NCBI GenBank assembly: GCA_002337055.1 | Contig: DDFG01000004.1 | Span: 314,382-378,381, forward strand | From: Betaproteobacteria bacterium UBA1934 | GTDB lineage: Bacteria; Pseudomonadota; Gammaproteobacteria; Burkholderiales; Rhodocyclaceae | Length of the DNA stretch: 64,000 nt | Reading direction: 5' to 3' | Shown here: positions 7,871 through 17,214 of the stretch, piece after piece | Position numbering within the stretch: position 1 is the first letter of the stretch | How the letters are laid out: every line of letters starts with the position of its first letter | The notes under the pieces: model-generated | What the model was told of the DNA's origin: nothing | The model's database searches: none | The model's input: only the letters and a program-made list of their open reading frames with translations | Position numbers and translations under genes: made by a program

Positions 7871-7895
7871 AAACCGGCTTCTACCGGTTTTTTTT
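7871..7895 (+). terminator. Intrinsic terminator of tRNA-Asp
   Basis: AAACCGG (7871-7877) pairs with CCGGTTT (7884-7890) around a six-base loop, followed by a run of eight T. It begins 10 bases after the tRNA CCA end and separates the tRNA from mltD. Confidence 0.9.
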
Positions 7896-7981
7896 GAGCC
7901 CGAGGCCGGGTTTTCCGCTGGGGTATAATCGCCGCTCGCAGTTTCGGCCGTCGACACTGCCTGCCAGGAGCCCCCACAGCC

Positions 7982-9376
7982 ATGCAGTTTCGCACCCTTC
8001 GTTCGCGTTCGTTGTCGGCGATCATCTGGTGCCTCTTGCTGGCAGGCGTATGCATTGTCCCCACTGGTGTTTTCGCCGACGAAATGGTTGCTCCCTCCGG
8101 GCAGCCAACCCTGCCTTTGCAGGAAGGCGTAGCCAGTGCAATCACACCCAGCGAAACACCCGCGGCACTGCACTACCAGCCCGTCACAATCGACCTGACC
8201 GTACCCGCCGATGATCTCTGGGAAAGAATCCGGCATGGTTTCAGCATGCCCAGTCTGAACGACGAATTGGTTCTGCAACACCAGATGTGGTTCCAGAATC
8301 ATCCGGAATACTTGCGTCGAGTCGTCGAGCGCAGTCGCCGCTATCTGTTTTACATTGTGGAAGAACTGGAGCGGCGTGGCATGCCCATGGAGCTGGCGTT
8401 GCTGCCGATGGTCGAGAGCTCCTTCAATCCGATGGCCTATTCACGCGCCCATGCGTCCGGATTGTGGCAATTCATTCCAGCAACGGGAAAACGTTACGAT
8501 CTCCAGCAGAACTGGTGGCATGACCAACGCCGCGACATTGTCGCGTCGACCAACGCCGCACTGGATTACTTGCAGGATGTCTACGAGATGCATGGCGATT
8601 GGCATCTCGCGTTGGCGTCATACAACTGGGGCGAAGGCGCGGTAAAGCGGGCCGTTCTGAAGAACCAGTCGAAGAACCTGCCCGGTGACTATGCCAGCCT
8701 AACGATGCCTAACGAAACGCGGCACTATGTACCCAAGCTGATGGCCCTGAAGGCAATCTTTTCTAACCCAGCACAGGTCGCCGAACTCAACTTGCCTCGT
8801 GTGGAAAATCGGCCCTATTTTGCGACCTATGAACCTACACGACCAATGGACATCAAATTGGCAGCGAAATTTGCCGAGATGTCGGTCGATGAGTTTCTCG
8901 CCCTGAATCCGGCTCATAACCGGCCCGTCATCAATCCGGCAACCCCCCTTGTCATTCCGGCCGATCGTCTGGGGCGGTTTCAGGAAAATCTTGCGCAATA
9001 TACAGCGCCGTTGTCGAGTTGGCGTTTTTACACCTTGAAGTCCGGCGACAAACTCAACAGCCTTGCCCCGCGATTCGGCATTACGCTCGCCGACCTCAAG
9101 CGTGTGAATGGCTTGCAGGGCCGTATCAAGGTCAGGGCGGGCGCATCCCTGCTGGTACCAGCGAACGGCGCGGACGAGATGGCGACCGTACCAGAGAGTT
9201 TACAAGTCCCTGAGGTCGTACCCGAAAGGGCAACCGTCAAGCGTAAGGCAAAGGGCGGAAAATGGGGCAAGCAGACCGCCATGAAAAGCACCATAAAGTC
9301 AAAATCGGCAATGCGTAAGGCGAGCAATTCGACGAGCAAACCTCACGGCAAGGCTACCAAAAAACCCGCTCACTGA
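7982..9376 (+). CDS. mltD: Membrane-bound lytic murein transglycosylase D (LysM)
   Basis: A 464-residue exported protein. The first ~35 residues form a signal peptide. The SLT-type catalytic domain spans about 110-260, with catalytic Glu145 in MVESSFNP and the motif SGLWQFIPATGKRY; it cleaves the glycan strands of peptidoglycan to 1,6-anhydromuramyl ends. A degenerate LysM-like stretch (about 290-335) and a clear LysM (about 343-392, YTLKSGDKLNSLAPRFGI) should bind peptidoglycan. The C-terminus is a Lys/Ser-rich tail. A TATAAT at 7924-7929 is the likely -10 of its own promoter; AGGAG lies 11 bases before the ATG. Confidence 0.92.
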   Translation: MQFRTLRSRSLSAIIWCLLLAGVCIVPTGVFADEMVAPSGQPTLPLQEGVASAITPSETPAALHYQPVTIDLTVPADDLWERIRHGFSMPSLNDELVLQHQMWFQNHPEYLRRVVERSRRYLFYIVEELERRGMPMELALLPMVESSFNPMAYSRAHASGLWQFIPATGKRYDLQQNWWHDQRRDIVASTNAALDYLQDVYEMHGDWHLALASYNWGEGAVKRAVLKNQSKNLPGDYASLTMPNETRHYVPKLMALKAIFSNPAQVAELNLPRVENRPYFATYEPTRPMDIKLAAKFAEMSVDEFLALNPAHNRPVINPATPLVIPADRLGRFQENLAQYTAPLSSWRFYTLKSGDKLNSLAPRFGITLADLKRVNGLQGRIKVRAGASLLVPANGADEMATVPESLQVPEVVPERATVKRKAKGGKWGKQTAMKSTIKSKSAMRKASNSTSKPHGKATKKPAH

Positions 9377-9407
9377 TGTTGGCTGACGACCCGGAGGTCG
9401 GAGCAAA

Positions 9408-10052
9408 TCAGCGCGCCCCCGCCAGGATCGGAAATAGCTCGCGCAAGCCTGCGGCGATCATGTCAACAGCGATCCCGGCCAGAAAGAATCCGGCAATCCG
9501 TTCGATCACATTCAACGTCGCGGCACGGAAGTGGCGCTGTGACGCCGCTGCGTAGTGAAAGACGATCCAAACGAATAGCCCGGCGGCGAGACCTGGAATC
9601 GCGATGGTCATCACCACCATCACATCATTGATGGGATCGTGCGTCATCATGAACGAAAACGCCGCCGGACCGGCCAGCATGGGAATCCCCAGCGGCACAA
9701 TACCCCGACCTTCACGGTCGACAGCTGCTGACGCTTCGGCATCGGTACGTTTTACCGCTTTTTCCTGCCCCAGCACCATCGCCACCGCGAGGATCAGAAT
9801 CAGGATGCCACCGCCAACACGCATGCCTCCAGCCGTGGTACCCAGCACCTCCATGATGAATTCGCCAGCCAAGCCAGCAGTCAGCAAAGAGACAGCGACG
9901 GTAATGCCCAAGAGTCTGGCGTACCGGCGCTGTTCGTGCAGATCAAGCCCTTGCGAGGCCTGGATGAAGAGCGGCATCGCCGCGAACGGATCGACCAACG
10001 CAAAAAGCGTGACGATTTTTTTCAGGATTAGCGTCAGGACTGCGAAAGACAT
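9408..10052 (-). CDS. MarC-family integral membrane protein
   Basis: The 214-residue protein is almost wholly hydrophobic with about six membrane segments and has the MarC/UPF0056 features LFALVDPFAAMPLFIQAS near the N-terminus and GPAAFSFMM in the second half. The biochemical role of the family is unsettled; the old link with multiple antibiotic resistance is not supported. It lies 46 bases behind the TPR gene on the same strand and could be the last gene of that operon. It converges on mltD with only 31 bases between them. Confidence 0.88.
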   Translation of the reverse strand: MSFAVLTLILKKIVTLFALVDPFAAMPLFIQASQGLDLHEQRRYARLLGITVAVSLLTAGLAGEFIMEVLGTTAGGMRVGGGILILILAVAMVLGQEKAVKRTDAEASAAVDREGRGIVPLGIPMLAGPAAFSFMMTHDPINDVMVVMTIAIPGLAAGLFVWIVFHYAAASQRHFRAATLNVIERIAGFFLAGIAVDMIAAGLRELFPILAGAR

Positions 10053-10098
10053 CGCCGTCCCCTCCCATTGTTATTATGTGGGCGTCACGCCCTTTGGT

Positions 10099-11316
10099 TC
10101 ACGACCGTTGGGCGTGCAAAATCCAGAGTCTGGCGACTTCGGCAACGCCGTCGGTACCTTTGACCCCGCGCAGCATTTCAATGCCCTTGGCTTTGTGACC
10201 AGTCAGCACGAGAGCCATGCCGTAATGTAGGCGGGCGTCCTCGGGACGCTTCGCATTACCCTTCTTGAACCCGCCTTCTAGCATGGGCAGGCCCTTATCG
10301 GCTTGACCTCTGAATACATAGTTCAACCCGGCATTCATCTGCGGATCGCCACTGGGCAAAGTCGACAGTTTGGCATCCTCGACGCCCAGCGTTTTGGTAT
10401 CTTCGGCCATCGCTTTGTTCACGCTGTCCTTCAGCCGTGTATGGCGATCGGCTTCGGCACCTGTACCAAGCTGATTGGCCGCGTACCCAGCATCGAGAAA
10501 CTTCTTGGCCTCGGCGGGGAAACCGGCTTGAAGCGCAAGCTGAACCGCTTCAACATACTCGGCGCCACTGCGAATGGTGCCCGTCACCAATTTGACACGC
10601 AGCATGTCCAGTGCGAGCCGATCGGAGAAACCGGGCTTGGTGGCGACTGAAAAGACCAGCGATTGCCAATATTCACGCTTGGGATAATGGACGACCAGTT
10701 TTTCAAGCGCACCAATATAGGCGCTGCTGTCTTTTTGACGGTTGGCAATGTCGGCGAGCATTTGCAACTGCTGTTCCGCCGGCTGCTCAGAGGATTGAAT
10801 ATCGGCTTGAAGCTCTTTTAGCGCACGACCCATGTCGCCGCCCAGATACAGCGACTGAATATAAATGGTGCGAACCGCCTTGTCGGAACCGCCTTCGCGG
10901 AAATACCGACCGGCGAGGTCGGATGCCTTGGCGTACGAACGGGCCGTATAGTATTGCCCAATCGCCGCTGTCAGAAACGTCAGCTTCTGCGCGCCGGAGG
11001 CGACCGATGAATTCGATGCCGATTCAAACGCGGCTGCCGCCACACTGGATTCCCCCGCAAGCGCCGCTGCCTGACCCCTCACCTGATCAACGACAAAAGC
11101 CTCGTAAGGGGTTTTGCCACCTACCGCGTCAGCTTCGGCGAGCTTGGTCAGGGCTTCTTTGCCATGTTTGCCTTTGACGGCTTCCACTGCCGCAGAGACG
11201 GCCTTACCGATTTCTGGGCGCACCGCCTTGCCACCTTCCTGCGCATAAGCGCAGCCAGCCGAAAGCAGCAGGGAGAGGACGAGCGGCAACAGCGTTCGTC
11301 TGGTATTGAATCGCAT
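10099..11316 (-). CDS. Exported TPR-like protein of the TonB/ExbBD operon
   Basis: The 405-residue protein starts with a signal peptide (about 1-26, ending near CAYAQ). The rest is alpha-helical and Ala/Lys-rich with weakly conserved tetratricopeptide-like helix pairs, for example around TKLAEADAVGG and GLPMLEGGFKKGNAKRPEDARLHYGMALVLTG near the C-terminus. It follows the second exbD by 13 bases, so it is probably co-expressed with the energy-coupling proteins and works in the periplasm. Proteins of this type are repeatedly found with TonB/ExbB/ExbD sets, but I know of no assigned function. Confidence 0.75.
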   Translation of the reverse strand: MRFNTRRTLLPLVLSLLLSAGCAYAQEGGKAVRPEIGKAVSAAVEAVKGKHGKEALTKLAEADAVGGKTPYEAFVVDQVRGQAAALAGESSVAAAAFESASNSSVASGAQKLTFLTAAIGQYYTARSYAKASDLAGRYFREGGSDKAVRTIYIQSLYLGGDMGRALKELQADIQSSEQPAEQQLQMLADIANRQKDSSAYIGALEKLVVHYPKREYWQSLVFSVATKPGFSDRLALDMLRVKLVTGTIRSGAEYVEAVQLALQAGFPAEAKKFLDAGYAANQLGTGAEADRHTRLKDSVNKAMAEDTKTLGVEDAKLSTLPSGDPQMNAGLNYVFRGQADKGLPMLEGGFKKGNAKRPEDARLHYGMALVLTGHKAKGIEMLRGVKGTDGVAEVARLWILHAQRS

Positions 11317-11329
11317 GTAAATCTACTCC

Positions 11330-11755
11330 TTAATTGGCGAACTGCTCGTTGCCAATCACACCAAGTTTCTTGATTCCGAGGCGCTGCGCCGACGCCATGA
11401 CCATGGCGACGTGTTCATACTTGACAAGCTTGTTCGGGCGCAAGTGAACTTCGGGCTGTTCCGGTTCGGCCACCGCGAGGGCCAGCTTGGCCTCCAGCGT
11501 CGGGCGATCCGGCACGACCTCACCGTTCCACAACACCGTACCGTCAAAATCGACGTCAATCCGGATAACCGGCGGCGGCACGGGCGGCGGAGTTGAGGCG
11601 CCGGTCGGCATGTTCAGCTTGACGGCGTGCGTCTGGATCGGGATGGTGATGATCAGCATGATCAACAACACCAACATCACGTCGATTAGTGGCGTGGTGT
11701 TGATGTCGACCAGCACATCAGCATCTCCGGAGGCATTTCCAACATTCATGGACAT
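11330..11755 (-). CDS. exbD: ExbD/TolR-family biopolymer transport protein (second copy)
   Basis: The 141-residue protein has one membrane segment (about 22-42) preceded by DINTTPLIDVMLVLLI. The Asp of LIDVMLVLL is the conserved proton-pathway residue of ExbD/TolR. The periplasmic domain follows (about 60-135). It works with ExbB to energise TonB. It lies 11 bases after the other exbD and is clearly a paralogue: both share the NTTPL(I/V)DVMLVLLI core and KxGxxxYExV-type C-terminus but have different periplasmic linkers. Confidence 0.93.
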   Translation of the reverse strand: MSMNVGNASGDADVLVDINTTPLIDVMLVLLIMLIITIPIQTHAVKLNMPTGASTPPPVPPPVIRIDVDFDGTVLWNGEVVPDRPTLEAKLALAVAEPEQPEVHLRPNKLVKYEHVAMVMASAQRLGIKKLGVIGNEQFAN

Positions 11756-11766
11756 AGCGTCGTTCC

Positions 11767-12198
11767 TTACAGGGCGGCCCGAACCGGCGGCTCGGTGATG
11801 AAACCCACCTTGAGAATGCCGGCGCGCTGGCAGGCATACACAACCTTGCCGACAGATTCATAGCGCGCACCCTTGTCGCCACGCACGTGAACCTCGGGTT
11901 GCGGCTTAATAACGGCGACTTCCTTCAACTTGTCGACCAGCTGTTGATTGCTGGTCACCAGTTGCTGGTTCCAGAACACATCGCCATCCTTGCTCACCGA
12001 GATGACGATGTTTTCCGGTTTGGTCTGCGTCGGTACGTTGCTTTCCTTCGGCAAATCGACGGGCGTGGTCGAAACGACGACCGGAATCGTAATCAGGAAG
12101 ATAATCAGCAACACCAACATCACGTCCACAAGGGGCGTTGTGTTGATTGCTGATACAACTTCGTCCTCGGCATCGGCCGAGCCGACATTCATGGCCAT
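11767..12198 (-). CDS. exbD: ExbD/TolR-family biopolymer transport protein (first copy)
   Basis: The 143-residue protein has the AINTTPLVDVMLVLLIIFLITIPV membrane helix with the conserved Asp, then a periplasmic domain with VHVRGDKGARYESVGKVVYACQRAG. It starts three bases after the exbB stop, so the two are translationally coupled. Two tandem exbD genes suggest a mixed ExbD dimer or substrate-specific partners for the same motor. Confidence 0.94.
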   Translation of the reverse strand: MAMNVGSADAEDEVVSAINTTPLVDVMLVLLIIFLITIPVVVSTTPVDLPKESNVPTQTKPENIVISVSKDGDVFWNQQLVTSNQQLVDKLKEVAVIKPQPEVHVRGDKGARYESVGKVVYACQRAGILKVGFITEPPVRAAL

Positions 12199-12201
12199 GA
12201 T

Positions 12202-13053
12202 TTACTTCTTCTTGCCGCCAGAGAGGAGAACCATGTGCAGTTCGCTGGAGAAGTTGCGAATCAGTGACATGGCAACCTTGTTACGACGAACCAGCCAGTT
12301 GTAGCCGAGCACCGCAGGCACCGCAACAGCCAGACCAATCGCGGTCATGATCAGCGCTTCACCGACCGGACCGGCCACCTTGTCAATCGAGGCTTGGCCA
12401 GCAATACCGATGGCGGTCAGGGCGTGGTAGATACCCCAGACGGTACCGAACAGGCCGACGAACGGAGCAGTCGAGCCAACGGTTGCCAGGAATGCGAGGC
12501 CTCCTTGGGTGCGCTCGGAAATTTCGTCCAGCGAGCGTTGCAGCGTCATCCCGATCCAGTTGTTCATATCGATGGCGTCCTGCATCGTGCCTTCGTGATG
12601 CGTCGCCGCCTTGATGCCCTCGTCAGCGAGGTAGCGGAAAGCGCTGTCTTCGCTCAGTTGCTTGGCGCCATCGGTCACGGAAGGCGCCTTCCAGAACTTG
12701 CCGCGCGCTTCCTTGCCGTCACGCATCAGGCGGTTTTGTTCCACCAGCTTGACGATGCCGATGTACCACGAGCCCATGGACATGATGATCAGAATAATCA
12801 GCGTGCCCTTCGCAACAAAGTCGCCTTGCGCCCACAGAGCACCGATGCCGTAGGGGTTATCCACAGTCTCGGTTGCCGGCTTAGCGGCCTTGGCGGGTTC
12901 GGCGGCAGGGGCCGGCGCAATGGCGGCGGAAGCAGCGGCCGGTGCGGAAGCCGTCGCGGTAGGCGCAGCCTTGTCAGCTTGCGCAGTGGCGGCAAAGGAA
13001 ACGGTCAGCGCCAGCGCGACCATCAAACCGCGAATCGTGTCTTTGAAGCTCAT
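12202..13053 (-). CDS. exbB: ExbB/TolQ-family proton channel protein
   Basis: The 283-residue protein has a cleavable signal peptide (about 1-26), an Ala/Pro-rich periplasmic stretch (27-65) and three membrane helices: GTLIILIIMSMGSWYIGIVKL (about 82-103), one in the GGLAFLATVGSTAPFVGLFGTVWGIYHAL region (about 180-205), and one near ALIMTAIGLAVAVPAVLGYNWLV (about 230-255). It assembles with ExbD into the inner-membrane motor that uses the proton gradient to power TonB. The long signal-bearing N-terminus is typical of the ExbB of Pseudomonas and many betaproteobacteria, unlike E. coli ExbB. Confidence 0.94.
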   Translation of the reverse strand: MSFKDTIRGLMVALALTVSFAATAQADKAAPTATASAPAAASAAIAPAPAAEPAKAAKPATETVDNPYGIGALWAQGDFVAKGTLIILIIMSMGSWYIGIVKLVEQNRLMRDGKEARGKFWKAPSVTDGAKQLSEDSAFRYLADEGIKAATHHEGTMQDAIDMNNWIGMTLQRSLDEISERTQGGLAFLATVGSTAPFVGLFGTVWGIYHALTAIGIAGQASIDKVAGPVGEALIMTAIGLAVAVPAVLGYNWLVRRNKVAMSLIRNFSSELHMVLLSGGKKK

Positions 13054-13110
13054 TATTTATCCTTCCAAAAAAATCAAATTGCAGTGGCAGATCTCGTGGA
13101 GCAGCACGCT

Positions 13111-13722
13111 CTACTCAATCTTCCAATCATATTCAATGCGAGCCCAACTTGCTTCGGGCCTGCCCTCGACCGTACCCGGCCTGAACTTACAAAGCGAGAG
13201 CGCCTTGCGCGCCGCTTCGTCCAGCCGCTTGTAGCCCGAGCTCTTTTCAATGCGACTGTCAGCGACCATACCGTCGACGCCAACCAACAGTTGTAGCACG
13301 ACGAGACCGGTTTCCTGAGCACGCAGCGCAGCAGGCGGATACTCAGGTTTTTGGCAATCACGCGCCAAAACAACCGGTGCGGTACGCGCCGGCGGAGCCA
13401 CCTTGGGCTGTTCGGCGGGCGGTTTCGTGGTCGAAACCTGGGTAATGGCGTTAGCGCTGGCCGGCGCGTCCACCCGGATTTCCGGCGGGGGAATGAACGG
13501 CGGTGGCGGCAAAGCCATTTTCGGAGGTGGCGGCGGAGGAGGTTTATCCTCCTTCGGCTTGGTCTCTTCAAGCACCTTGGTTTCGAGGGGCTGCTGCACT
13601 ACTTCAACAATCTTGCGCGCCAGGCCATTGACCAAAGCGTAGGCAAGTGCCACGTGCAGCGCCACAACGATCAGGAAGCCTGAGGCTCGCCGCGAATTGT
13701 CATGCGGTTGAATGTAACTCAT
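13111..13722 (-). CDS. tonB: TonB energy transducer
   Basis: The 203-residue protein has an N-terminal membrane anchor (about 14-33), a Pro-rich, Lys/Glu-containing periplasmic spacer (about 50-110, with PPPPPPPKMALPPPPFIPPP) and a C-terminal TonB domain (about 125-203, PEYPPAALRAQETGLVVLQLLVGVDG, ending WARIEYDWKIE). It carries energy from ExbBD to outer-membrane receptors. It heads tonB-exbB-exbD-exbD-TPR(-marC), and the next gene upstream is a TonB-dependent receptor, a likely client. I see no Fur box in front of it. Confidence 0.95.
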   Translation of the reverse strand: MSYIQPHDNSRRASGFLIVVALHVALAYALVNGLARKIVEVVQQPLETKVLEETKPKEDKPPPPPPPKMALPPPPFIPPPEIRVDAPASANAITQVSTTKPPAEQPKVAPPARTAPVVLARDCQKPEYPPAALRAQETGLVVLQLLVGVDGMVADSRIEKSSGYKRLDEAARKALSLCKFRPGTVEGRPEASWARIEYDWKIE

Positions 13723-13956
13723 ATCACCTGGGCTGAGAAGCTACAAAAAGAAAAGGTTGAAACGCGGCATTATAGCATCGGCCAAGCAGCTCACACCAAG
13801 AAGAAGTGCACTTCGACTCGATTCGCACCATTTGAACGCGTTACGCACTCACACGGAGCATTTTTACCGAAATACGCCTTGATTCGACCCCGATTCAATC
13901 AATGCTGCAAATATCGTGCCATGCACTAACATAAACCAAGTTGTATGCCTGGCAAA

Positions 13957-13990
13957 GAAAAATGGGGCTCCGCATGTCGCGGAACCCCAT
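13957..13990 (-). terminator. Intrinsic terminator of the TonB-dependent receptor gene
   Basis: On the minus strand ATGGGG and TCCGC arms (13990-13979) pair with GCGGA and CCCCAT (13973-13962) around a five-base loop with one mismatch, followed by TTTTTCTTT. It starts 26 bases after the receptor stop. The rest of the tonB-receptor gap (13723-13956) shows no gene. Confidence 0.88.
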
Positions 13991-14016
13991 CTTTTGGCGT
14001 TTTCCTGTGCGGACGT

Positions 14017-16803
14017 TTAGAACTTCACGTCTGCTTGCAGGTAGAAGGTACGGCCATACGAGTCGTTGTAACGCGGATCGTAGCCAACCTGATGGCTGCC
14101 TGCGCCAGTCTGTAGCGACAGATGCGGCTTGCGGTCGAACAAATTGGTGATACCGCCGCGCACTTCGAACATCTTGTTGATCTGGTAAGAAGTCTGCCAG
14201 TCGTACGTCGTGTAGGACGGAATGTTCAACTGGATATCCACGCAATCGCCCAGAGCATCCACCGTGGTCACTGCACAATCGTCAGCCGACTTGAACTGAT
14301 CCTTGTAGCCAGAACGGTAGTGAGCCACGGCAGTGTGCGTGAAGGCTCCCGTCTTCAGGCTGGAGGTCAGCTGGAAGATGTTCTTGAAGGTGACCGTATT
14401 GTTTTCGCCATACTGCGCGACGCTGGACACCCACTCTTCCGTACCCGGACGCGTGTACTTGGATTGCAGCATGACCGTGCCGGCCAGCGTGTTCTTCCAC
14501 GTACCAAACGAGAACTTCTCATCATACGTCAGCTTCCAGTCGATACCCTGGTAGAGACCCTTGGCAGCATTGACCGCAGCTTGCAGAATGGCGAGTTCGT
14601 CCTTGCCGGTAGCAAGATTACGCTTGGTGGTGAACAGGTTGCGATAGAGAACCGGGTTGGCAAAAATCTGGGCTTCCGACAATTGCGTGACGACGTCCTT
14701 CATCTTGACCATCCACCAATCGGCACTGGCGCTGATGTTGTTGGTCGGCTGCAGAACAACACCCAGAGAGTATTGTTTGGACTTCTCCGGCTTCAGATCG
14801 CGATTGCCCTGAAGGAAAATTGTGTACTGATTCTTGTCCTCATCGGGGTTGCCAACACATGTCGCCCTCAACGGGTCACCCGCCGTTTTGAACGGACAGG
14901 AGTAATTGTCAGCCGTTACGCCAAATTCGGAACGCGGGCGTCCAATCTCGAGCATGGTGGGAGCCTTAAAGCCGGTACCGACCGAACCACGGAACAGCAC
15001 GTCCTTGTTCGGCTGGAAACGTCCGCTCAACTTGTAGGTCACATCTGACTGATCCTTGCCATAGGACGCGCCGGAAGTCGTATCGGTCACCTTGCCGATT
15101 TCGTCATAGCGGACCGAACCCGTCAGTTCCAACTCTTTGGTCAGCGGGGCAACCAGTTCAGCGAAGACCCCCAAGTTGTCGCGCTTCAGACCGTAAGGAT
15201 CGTCCTTGCTCAAGAACAAAATTTGCTCATTGGCATTGGCGGGCGCCACCCAGCGCGAGTACTTGTATTTGCGGAAATCACCACCGATACCGAATTGAGC
15301 ATCGCCACCACCCAGCTTGAACAGCGAACGGCTGGCACGGGCTTCGACAGCCGTCATCGAGGTCTTTTCCTTGTCCCACGGGCCGTGATAGAGGGTGTTC
15401 ATCAGCGTAGTTTGTCCAGCGGAACCCAATCCGCTCGATGTACCGAACACATCAATCGCACCCGACGAAACGGCGGACAGGAAGGGATCAGCCAGAATCC
15501 AACCGGTCGGATAGTTTTGCTTGGTATCGTTAACACCGTAGGTAACCGCAGCATTGACATCCCAACCGAGCAACGGGCCTTCGACAGCCGCGACAAAGTG
15601 AGTCGCCACCGTATCCCACTCAGTCGTGCGGTTGCCTGCCGGCAGAGTACGCCAGCGCGCGTTCACACCGGTCAAACCACTCAGTTGTTCAGCCGTCAGG
15701 TAGGGCTTGACATAGGTATTAACCAGTGCCGAATTGAGCGGCAACGGGAAGTAACCGGTCGGGTACGGCGCGATCCGCGTGGTCATTTTGTACTCGGAAT
15801 ACACGCCGTCGAACGACGCTTGCCAGTCGCCACCCAGCTTCACCACGGCACGGCCGAAGAAGCTGTCACGATCCGATTCCGGCTGGATTTCGATGGTGGA
15901 GGTGTAGTCGAAGTAGCAGTTGTTGCCAATCCGGGAATTTTGGGCAGCACACTTTCCGTTTGCCATCAGGTACGGGTTGAACGTGCGCGTCTTGGTCTCG
16001 CCCGCGGCGTTCGTGTAGATAACCTGCGCGTTACCCGGAATGGCGTTGCCCGAGCCGTTGAAGAAATACAGATCCTGGCCACCGGATTTGAAGCTGAGAA
16101 TGCCGGACTTGGCGAAATCGCGGTCGGTCGCTTTCAGCACATCCTTATGGTCATGGCTATAGGCCAGGAGAACGTTGTACCCGTTCTTGTCGAGATCGCC
16201 AAAACCGTAGCTCATGCTGCCAGTCCAGCTCTGACCGCCCTTGTGCTGCGGCATGTCATAGCGAGCAGTACCCTGGAAGCCCTGTTGGTTCTGTTTCAGG
16301 ATGAAGTTGACCACGCCGGCGATGGCATCGGAACCGTAGAGAGCAGAAGCACCATCAGTCAGCACTTCGACACGCTCAACCGCAGACAGCGGAATGCTGT
16401 TCAAGTCGATCGTGCTGCCCGAACCACGCGGCGCCATACGCCGACCATTCAGCAGAACCAGAGTGTAGCTTTCACCGATATCGTGCAGAGAAGCGGTCAT
16501 TATACCGCCACCGCCGCCGCCCACCGATGCGCTGGAGGTCGTGAAACCCTGCATAGCGGGAAGCGCCTGCATCAGTTCGGAAACCGTGGTCGCACCGGTT
16601 TTGGCAATTTCTTCCTTGCCAATCGTGGTCACTGGCAAAGCGCCTTCGGTAGCGATCCGCTTGATACTAGTACCCGTCACTTCGACGCGCTCGACCTTCT
16701 CTTGCGCCATCGCGACCTGGCCGACACCTACCAGTGCCATCAAACCGACGGCCTGCCCAACGAGCAGTGCCAGCTGTTTTTTCTTCATGGTCATATTCAT
16801 CAT
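14017..16803 (-). CDS. TonB-dependent outer-membrane receptor
   Basis: About 928 residues. It has a signal peptide (to about residue 33, ending MAQE) and a TonB-box-like stretch VERVEVTGTSIKR. The plug domain (about 55-170) includes ALPAMQGFTTSS and RVEVLTDGASALYGSDAIAGVVNFIL, and a 22-strand beta-barrel ends in the aromatic FYLQADVKF. The plug wording (GASALYGSDAIAGVVN) and the size are those of the large receptors of Caulobacter/Xanthomonas type, whose substrates include vitamins, sugars and peptides. No siderophore-specific feature is visible. The start is uncertain among ATG 16803, 16800, 16794 and 16788. It is transcribed toward tonB and divergently from the peptide transporter. Confidence 0.93.
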   Translation of the reverse strand: MMNMTMKKKQLALLVGQAVGLMALVGVGQVAMAQEKVERVEVTGTSIKRIATEGALPVTTIGKEEIAKTGATTVSELMQALPAMQGFTTSSASVGGGGGGIMTASLHDIGESYTLVLLNGRRMAPRGSGSTIDLNSIPLSAVERVEVLTDGASALYGSDAIAGVVNFILKQNQQGFQGTARYDMPQHKGGQSWTGSMSYGFGDLDKNGYNVLLAYSHDHKDVLKATDRDFAKSGILSFKSGGQDLYFFNGSGNAIPGNAQVIYTNAAGETKTRTFNPYLMANGKCAAQNSRIGNNCYFDYTSTIEIQPESDRDSFFGRAVVKLGGDWQASFDGVYSEYKMTTRIAPYPTGYFPLPLNSALVNTYVKPYLTAEQLSGLTGVNARWRTLPAGNRTTEWDTVATHFVAAVEGPLLGWDVNAAVTYGVNDTKQNYPTGWILADPFLSAVSSGAIDVFGTSSGLGSAGQTTLMNTLYHGPWDKEKTSMTAVEARASRSLFKLGGGDAQFGIGGDFRKYKYSRWVAPANANEQILFLSKDDPYGLKRDNLGVFAELVAPLTKELELTGSVRYDEIGKVTDTTSGASYGKDQSDVTYKLSGRFQPNKDVLFRGSVGTGFKAPTMLEIGRPRSEFGVTADNYSCPFKTAGDPLRATCVGNPDEDKNQYTIFLQGNRDLKPEKSKQYSLGVVLQPTNNISASADWWMVKMKDVVTQLSEAQIFANPVLYRNLFTTKRNLATGKDELAILQAAVNAAKGLYQGIDWKLTYDEKFSFGTWKNTLAGTVMLQSKYTRPGTEEWVSSVAQYGENNTVTFKNIFQLTSSLKTGAFTHTAVAHYRSGYKDQFKSADDCAVTTVDALGDCVDIQLNIPSYTTYDWQTSYQINKMFEVRGGITNLFDRKPHLSLQTGAGSHQVGYDPRYNDSYGRTFYLQADVKF

Positions 16804-17049
16804 TCCGACAAAGTTGCAACTCAAACGAACAGGCTTCGCAGCCCGCCCACCCATAAAAAGAACTCACCCGCCACAATTCCGGAGGCCCGAAAAATGGACA
16901 TGGCACGGCTACAGAATTTACCACCGCGCTTCAAGCGCTTTCACAACTAATTACAATTTGCGCCACGGCAGTGTCACCCAAGTGCAAAAAAAACAACACG
17001 CGCGGCACGAAACCAACAAGGCAACGGACTGATTTATTTGGATTTTGCT

Positions 17050-17214
17050 TTGCACCAATTTTCCAAGTTGGTGCAATAGCACAACACATGCCACCGGGAC
17101 GACGGCATGGCAAGTTTCTGTAAATTCGGCAAAAAAATTCGCGCCACGCAGCCACCAAAAACGTATTGCACCAATTATGTGCATTCGTAAATATTGTTGC
17201 ACGATAACGGTGCG
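17050..17214. promoter_or_regulatory. Cluster of TGCACC/GGTGCA palindromes between receptor and peptide operon
   Basis: Three palindromic sites share one half-site. 17050-17076 has TTGCACCAA and TTGGTGCAA as perfect 9-base arms with a 9-base gap. 17167-17183 reads TGCACC-AATTA-TGTGCA. 17198-17214 reads TGCACG-ATAAC-GGTGCG. The last two match the NtrC enhancer consensus TGCACC-N5-GGTGCA in 11 and 10 of 12 defined positions. They lie in the ~510-base gap (16804-17315) between the divergent receptor and binding-protein genes. I found no convincing sigma54 -24/-12 promoter, so NtrC is only one candidate. Confidence 0.55.
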
